From contig NZ_AP024814.1 in NCBI RefSeq assembly GCF_019703305.1, forward strand, positions 1,475,827 to 1,539,826: a stretch of DNA of 64,000 nt, written 5' to 3'. The translations under genes were made by a program, and so were the position numbers. The notes beneath the pieces were generated by a model that worked only from the letters and a program-made list of their open reading frames with translations, was not told the origin of the DNA and did no database searches. Positions 61,756 to 64,000 of the stretch are shown one piece after another. Source of the DNA: Helicobacter sp. NHP19-003. Lineage in GTDB: Bacteria; Campylobacterota; Campylobacteria; Campylobacterales; Helicobacteraceae. Each line of letters opens with the position of its first letter. Position 1 is the stretch's first letter.

Positions 61756-63432
61756 ATGAACCTCGGAGCAAAGATTATAGGTGTTATTTTCTTGTCCCTC
61801 CTGATTTTAGGGAGCTCAGTGATCTTGATCGCTAACCACAAGCAACATAAACTAGTATTTTCTATTCTAGACAGCCAAAAGCAGGGGGATACCATCAGCC
61901 GTCAGGACGATTTGCGCTACATCACCCACTTGCTCGAGCAGGGCATTGCCGGTTTTTATAAAATCCTACCCAAAGAACAAGCGCAAAAAATGGCGTTGGA
62001 GTATTTTGGGCGCATCAACGCCGACAAAGGCATGGTCTATATGGTGGTGGTGGATAAAAAAGGCACGGTGCTCTTTGACCCGGTCAATCCCACCACAGTG
62101 GGTAAAAGCGGGTTGCACCTAATGAGTGTGGACAATGTCTGCTATGTGTGCGGCTACATCAAGCAGGCCAATAATGGCGGGGGCTACACCTACTATAAAA
62201 TGCCTAAATTTGATGGCGGAATACCCGAACCCAAGGTCGCCTACAGCCACTACGACCCTGTGAGTGGGATGGTGATCGTGTCCACAACCTACTTTAGCGA
62301 CATTTTGAGCGCTTCTTTAAAAACCCGTCAAGAAGTGCAGACCAAGGTGACCAAAAACCTCAGTGTGCTCACTCTGTGGATTCTCACCATTATGGGGGTT
62401 TTAATCGTACTCACTACGATTTTCACTTTTTACACCATCGTCCGCCGCTTGAATTTGCTGGTGCGCAAAGTGCATGACTTTAGCTTAGGCGATCGCGACT
62501 TGACACAACGCATCCGCGCCAGCCGCAGCAATGACGAGATAGGCCAGATCGGACAGGGAATCAACCGCTTTGTGGAGAGCATGCAAGGCTTTTTCAACGA
62601 CATTAAAGCCAACGGCCACAACAACAGCGAGGTTGCCCAAACTTTGCACTCTAGCATCGGCAGTGCTCTAGAGGGCATGAAAAAGCGCTCAGAAATGATC
62701 AGACAAATCCAAGACAAGAGCAACGACATTGGCAATGTTGTGACAAAAACCTCTGCAGAAGCCGAGGAGAGCAAAAAAAACCTTGCCGATGTGCAAGACT
62801 CGATTCGCACCTCCGATCAAGCGATCACAAATTTATTTGAGCAAATCACGGAGGCAAGTCGCACTGAAGAGGACTTGGCTGGCAAGGTCGAGCAACTCAG
62901 CAAAAACGCTGACAGCGTGAAGAGCATTTTACACATCATCAACGACATTGCTGACCAAACCAACTTGCTAGCCCTCAACGCTGCCATTGAGGCGGCACGC
63001 GCCGGCGAACATGGGCGGGGCTTTGCGGTGGTGGCTGATGAAGTGCGCAACCTCGCCGCCCGCACCCAAAAAAGCCTCGCTGAAATCAACAGCACCATCG
63101 GAGTGATTGTGCAAGAGATCAACGATGTCAGCAACCAAATGAACTTAAACTCTAAGAAAATCGAGCAACTGAGCGGAGTGAGCCTAGATGTCCAAAAACA
63201 ATTTAAGGGCATGAGCGAGAACTTGGACAGCGTGGTCAGTCGGGTAAATTCTTCGATTGAAAGCATTATAGGCACAAAAAAGGACATCGACAGCATCAAT
63301 CAAGATTTTGTGGAAATTGAAAACATCAACCAAAGAAGTGCCCAACAAGCAAGCGTGATCATTGAAGCGGCCAACTCTCTCACCAATGCCACCACCGAGC
63401 TCAACGACAAGATCGGACAATTCAAATCCTAG
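61756..63432 (+). CDS. Methyl-accepting chemotaxis protein with single Cache sensor
   Basis: 558 residues from ATG 61756 (GAGGAAGG ribosome site; frame open to 61741). Helix at residues 4-25, a periplasmic single Cache domain ([19 protein letters not shown], with CYVCGY), a second helix near residues 200-225, HAMP, and the signalling tip [21 protein letters not shown]. Ligand unknown; Cache sensors often bind organic or amino acids. Ends 2 bp before ruvC. Confidence 0.93.
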   Translation: MNLGAKIIGVIFLSLLILGSSVILIANHKQHKLVFSILDSQKQGDTISRQDDLRYITHLLEQGIAGFYKILPKEQAQKMALEYFGRINADKGMVYMVVVDKKGTVLFDPVNPTTVGKSGLHLMSVDNVCYVCGYIKQANNGGGYTYYKMPKFDGGIPEPKVAYSHYDPVSGMVIVSTTYFSDILSASLKTRQEVQTKVTKNLSVLTLWILTIMGVLIVLTTIFTFYTIVRRLNLLVRKVHDFSLGDRDLTQRIRASRSNDEIGQIGQGINRFVESMQGFFNDIKANGHNNSEVAQTLHSSIGSALEGMKKRSEMIRQIQDKSNDIGNVVTKTSAEAEESKKNLADVQDSIRTSDQAITNLFEQITEASRTEEDLAGKVEQLSKNADSVKSILHIINDIADQTNLLALNAAIEAARAGEHGRGFAVVADEVRNLAARTQKSLAEINSTIGVIVQEINDVSNQMNLNSKKIEQLSGVSLDVQKQFKGMSENLDSVVSRVNSSIESIIGTKKDIDSINQDFVEIENINQRSAQQASVIIEAANSLTNATTELNDKIGQFKS

Positions 63433-63434
63433 GG

Positions 63435-63907
63435 GTGTTGGTTTTAGGCATCGATCCGGGGAGTCGCAAGTGCGGGTATGGGGTGGTGGATTTAACCCAT
63501 ATCAAGCTCATTGGGGCGGGGTTCATTAAAGTGCCAAGTGCACCCTTGCAAGAGCAGATTTTAGAGGTCGTGGCAGGGTTAGAGCAGGTTTTTAGAACCT
63601 ACCCCATTGCCGAGGTGGCGATGGAGGACATTTTTTACGCCTACAACCCCAAAAGTGTGTTGAAGTTAGCACAATTTAGAGGGGCACTAGGGCTTAAGAT
63701 TTTGCAGGAAAAGGGGCATTTTAGCGAGTACACCCCCTACAAATCAAAAAAGCGATCACCGGGCATGGCAAGGCGAGCAAGGAACAAGTGGCGTTCATGG
63801 TGAAAAAAATCCTAGGCATTAAAAACGACATCAAGCCCCTAGACATCACGGATGCGATCGCCATCGCCCTCACCCACGCCCAGCAGCGTAAAACCCCCAA
63901 ATGTTAG
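63435..63907 (+). pseudogene. ruvC: Holliday junction resolvase RuvC, frameshifted at a C5 run
   Basis: N-terminal frame (63435-63803) reads LVLGIDPGSRKCGYG, VAMEDIFYAYNPKS, and ends in nonsense after EYTPYK. The true C-terminus ([17 protein letters not shown], then [17 protein letters not shown]) is in another frame and stops at TAG 63905-63907. Adding one C to the C5 at 63733-63737 joins them ([13 protein letters not shown]). Active-site Asp and Glu (DPG, MED, DITDA) are all present. Likely a sequencing under-call. Start is the GTG or the TTG next to it. Confidence 0.87.
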
Positions 63908-64000
63908 ACGACTTGCTCAAAACACTCAAGGGGCACTTAAGCGCCTATGAATACAAAACCTATATGCAAGCCTTGCGCTTTGACACCCACGCTTCACGGG
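63901..64000 (+). CDS. dnaA: Replication initiator DnaA, N-terminus (3' partial)
   Basis: An ATG at 63901, inside the end of ruvC, opens a frame to the window edge: [20 protein letters not shown], then [12 protein letters not shown]. This aligns well with DnaA domain I of campylobacteria (LKKELSENEYENYLSNLKF). Only 33 codons are seen, so the call rests on that match. The adjacent ruvC leaves no intergenic room before dnaA, so any oriC next to dnaA would lie downstream, outside this window. Confidence 0.75.
   Translation, partial: MLDDLLKTLKGHLSAYEYKTYMQALRFDTHASR

Overview
This window comes from a gastric, non-pylori Helicobacter. The evidence is gene content and order: a giant VacA-like autotransporter, a Hof-type porin, an HpaA-like lipoprotein, the flagellar/folate block fliY-fliM-fliA-(HP1033)-flhG-flhF-folK-pepQ-aroQ in the same order as H. 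pylori HP1030-HP1038, guaB/gatA (HP0829/0830), acpS-fliL-rsmD-(HP0811), tig-clpP-def-comM-cadA (HP0795-HP0791), nifS/nifU, and a tmRNA tag ending AKAA. Base composition is clearly more G+C rich than H. pylori. Periplasmic nitrate reductase accessory genes (napF, napD), which H. pylori lacks, point to the canine/feline gastric species group. The species call is inference.

Layout. 1-12979: one enormous autotransporter gene that enters from the left edge, is broken by two single-base frameshifts (G6 tract at 1977-1982; about 2855) and carries a 12-base poly-C tract at 2930-2941. 13192-18117: nadK, a 389-bp spacer with three DnaA-box-like sequences and many CATG motifs, the leftward acpS/fliL/rsmD/HP0811-like cluster, and lepA. 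18118-19750: a gene graveyard with remnants of an Hsp70-like gene, a DUF262 gene and an unknown gene. 19754-22319: peptide ABC importer permease and double ATPase. 22387-27153: 3-hydroxybutyrate dehydrogenase, four tRNAs (Gly, Leu, Cys, Ser), an NhaC-type antiporter, and an aldehyde dehydrogenase/DUF779 pair. 27227-34672: frameshifted Hof porin, an unknown protein, ComB6-like T4SS protein, tmRNA, VirB5-like secreted protein, napD/napF, xthA, tRNA-Phe, frameshifted TSUP permease. 34765-38766: gatA, guaB, dnaJ. 38767-45944: flagellar switch/regulator operon plus folK, pepQ, aroQ. 46001-53238: chemoreceptor, HpaA-like lipoprotein, nifU/nifS, two glycosyltransferases. 53270-61187: fliI, then the tig-clpP-def-comM-cadA operon and a small secreted protein. 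61194-64000: YrdC-like protein, second chemoreceptor, ruvC (frameshifted), and the first 33 codons of dnaA at the right edge.

Two themes matter for a reader. First, at least six genes (autotransporter, Hof porin, TSUP, flhF, a glycosyltransferase, ruvC) are interrupted at runs of 5 to 8 G or C, mostly in a way that restoring one base repairs. Because flhF and ruvC are among them, many of these are probably homopolymer under-calls rather than real pseudogenes, while the G8 (glycosyltransferase) and C12 (autotransporter) tracts are long enough to be genuine phase-variation switches. Second, the surface-exposed inventory (autotransporter, porin, HpaA-like protein, LPS-type glycosyltransferases, two chemoreceptors, flagellar genes) describes a motile mucosal coloniser.
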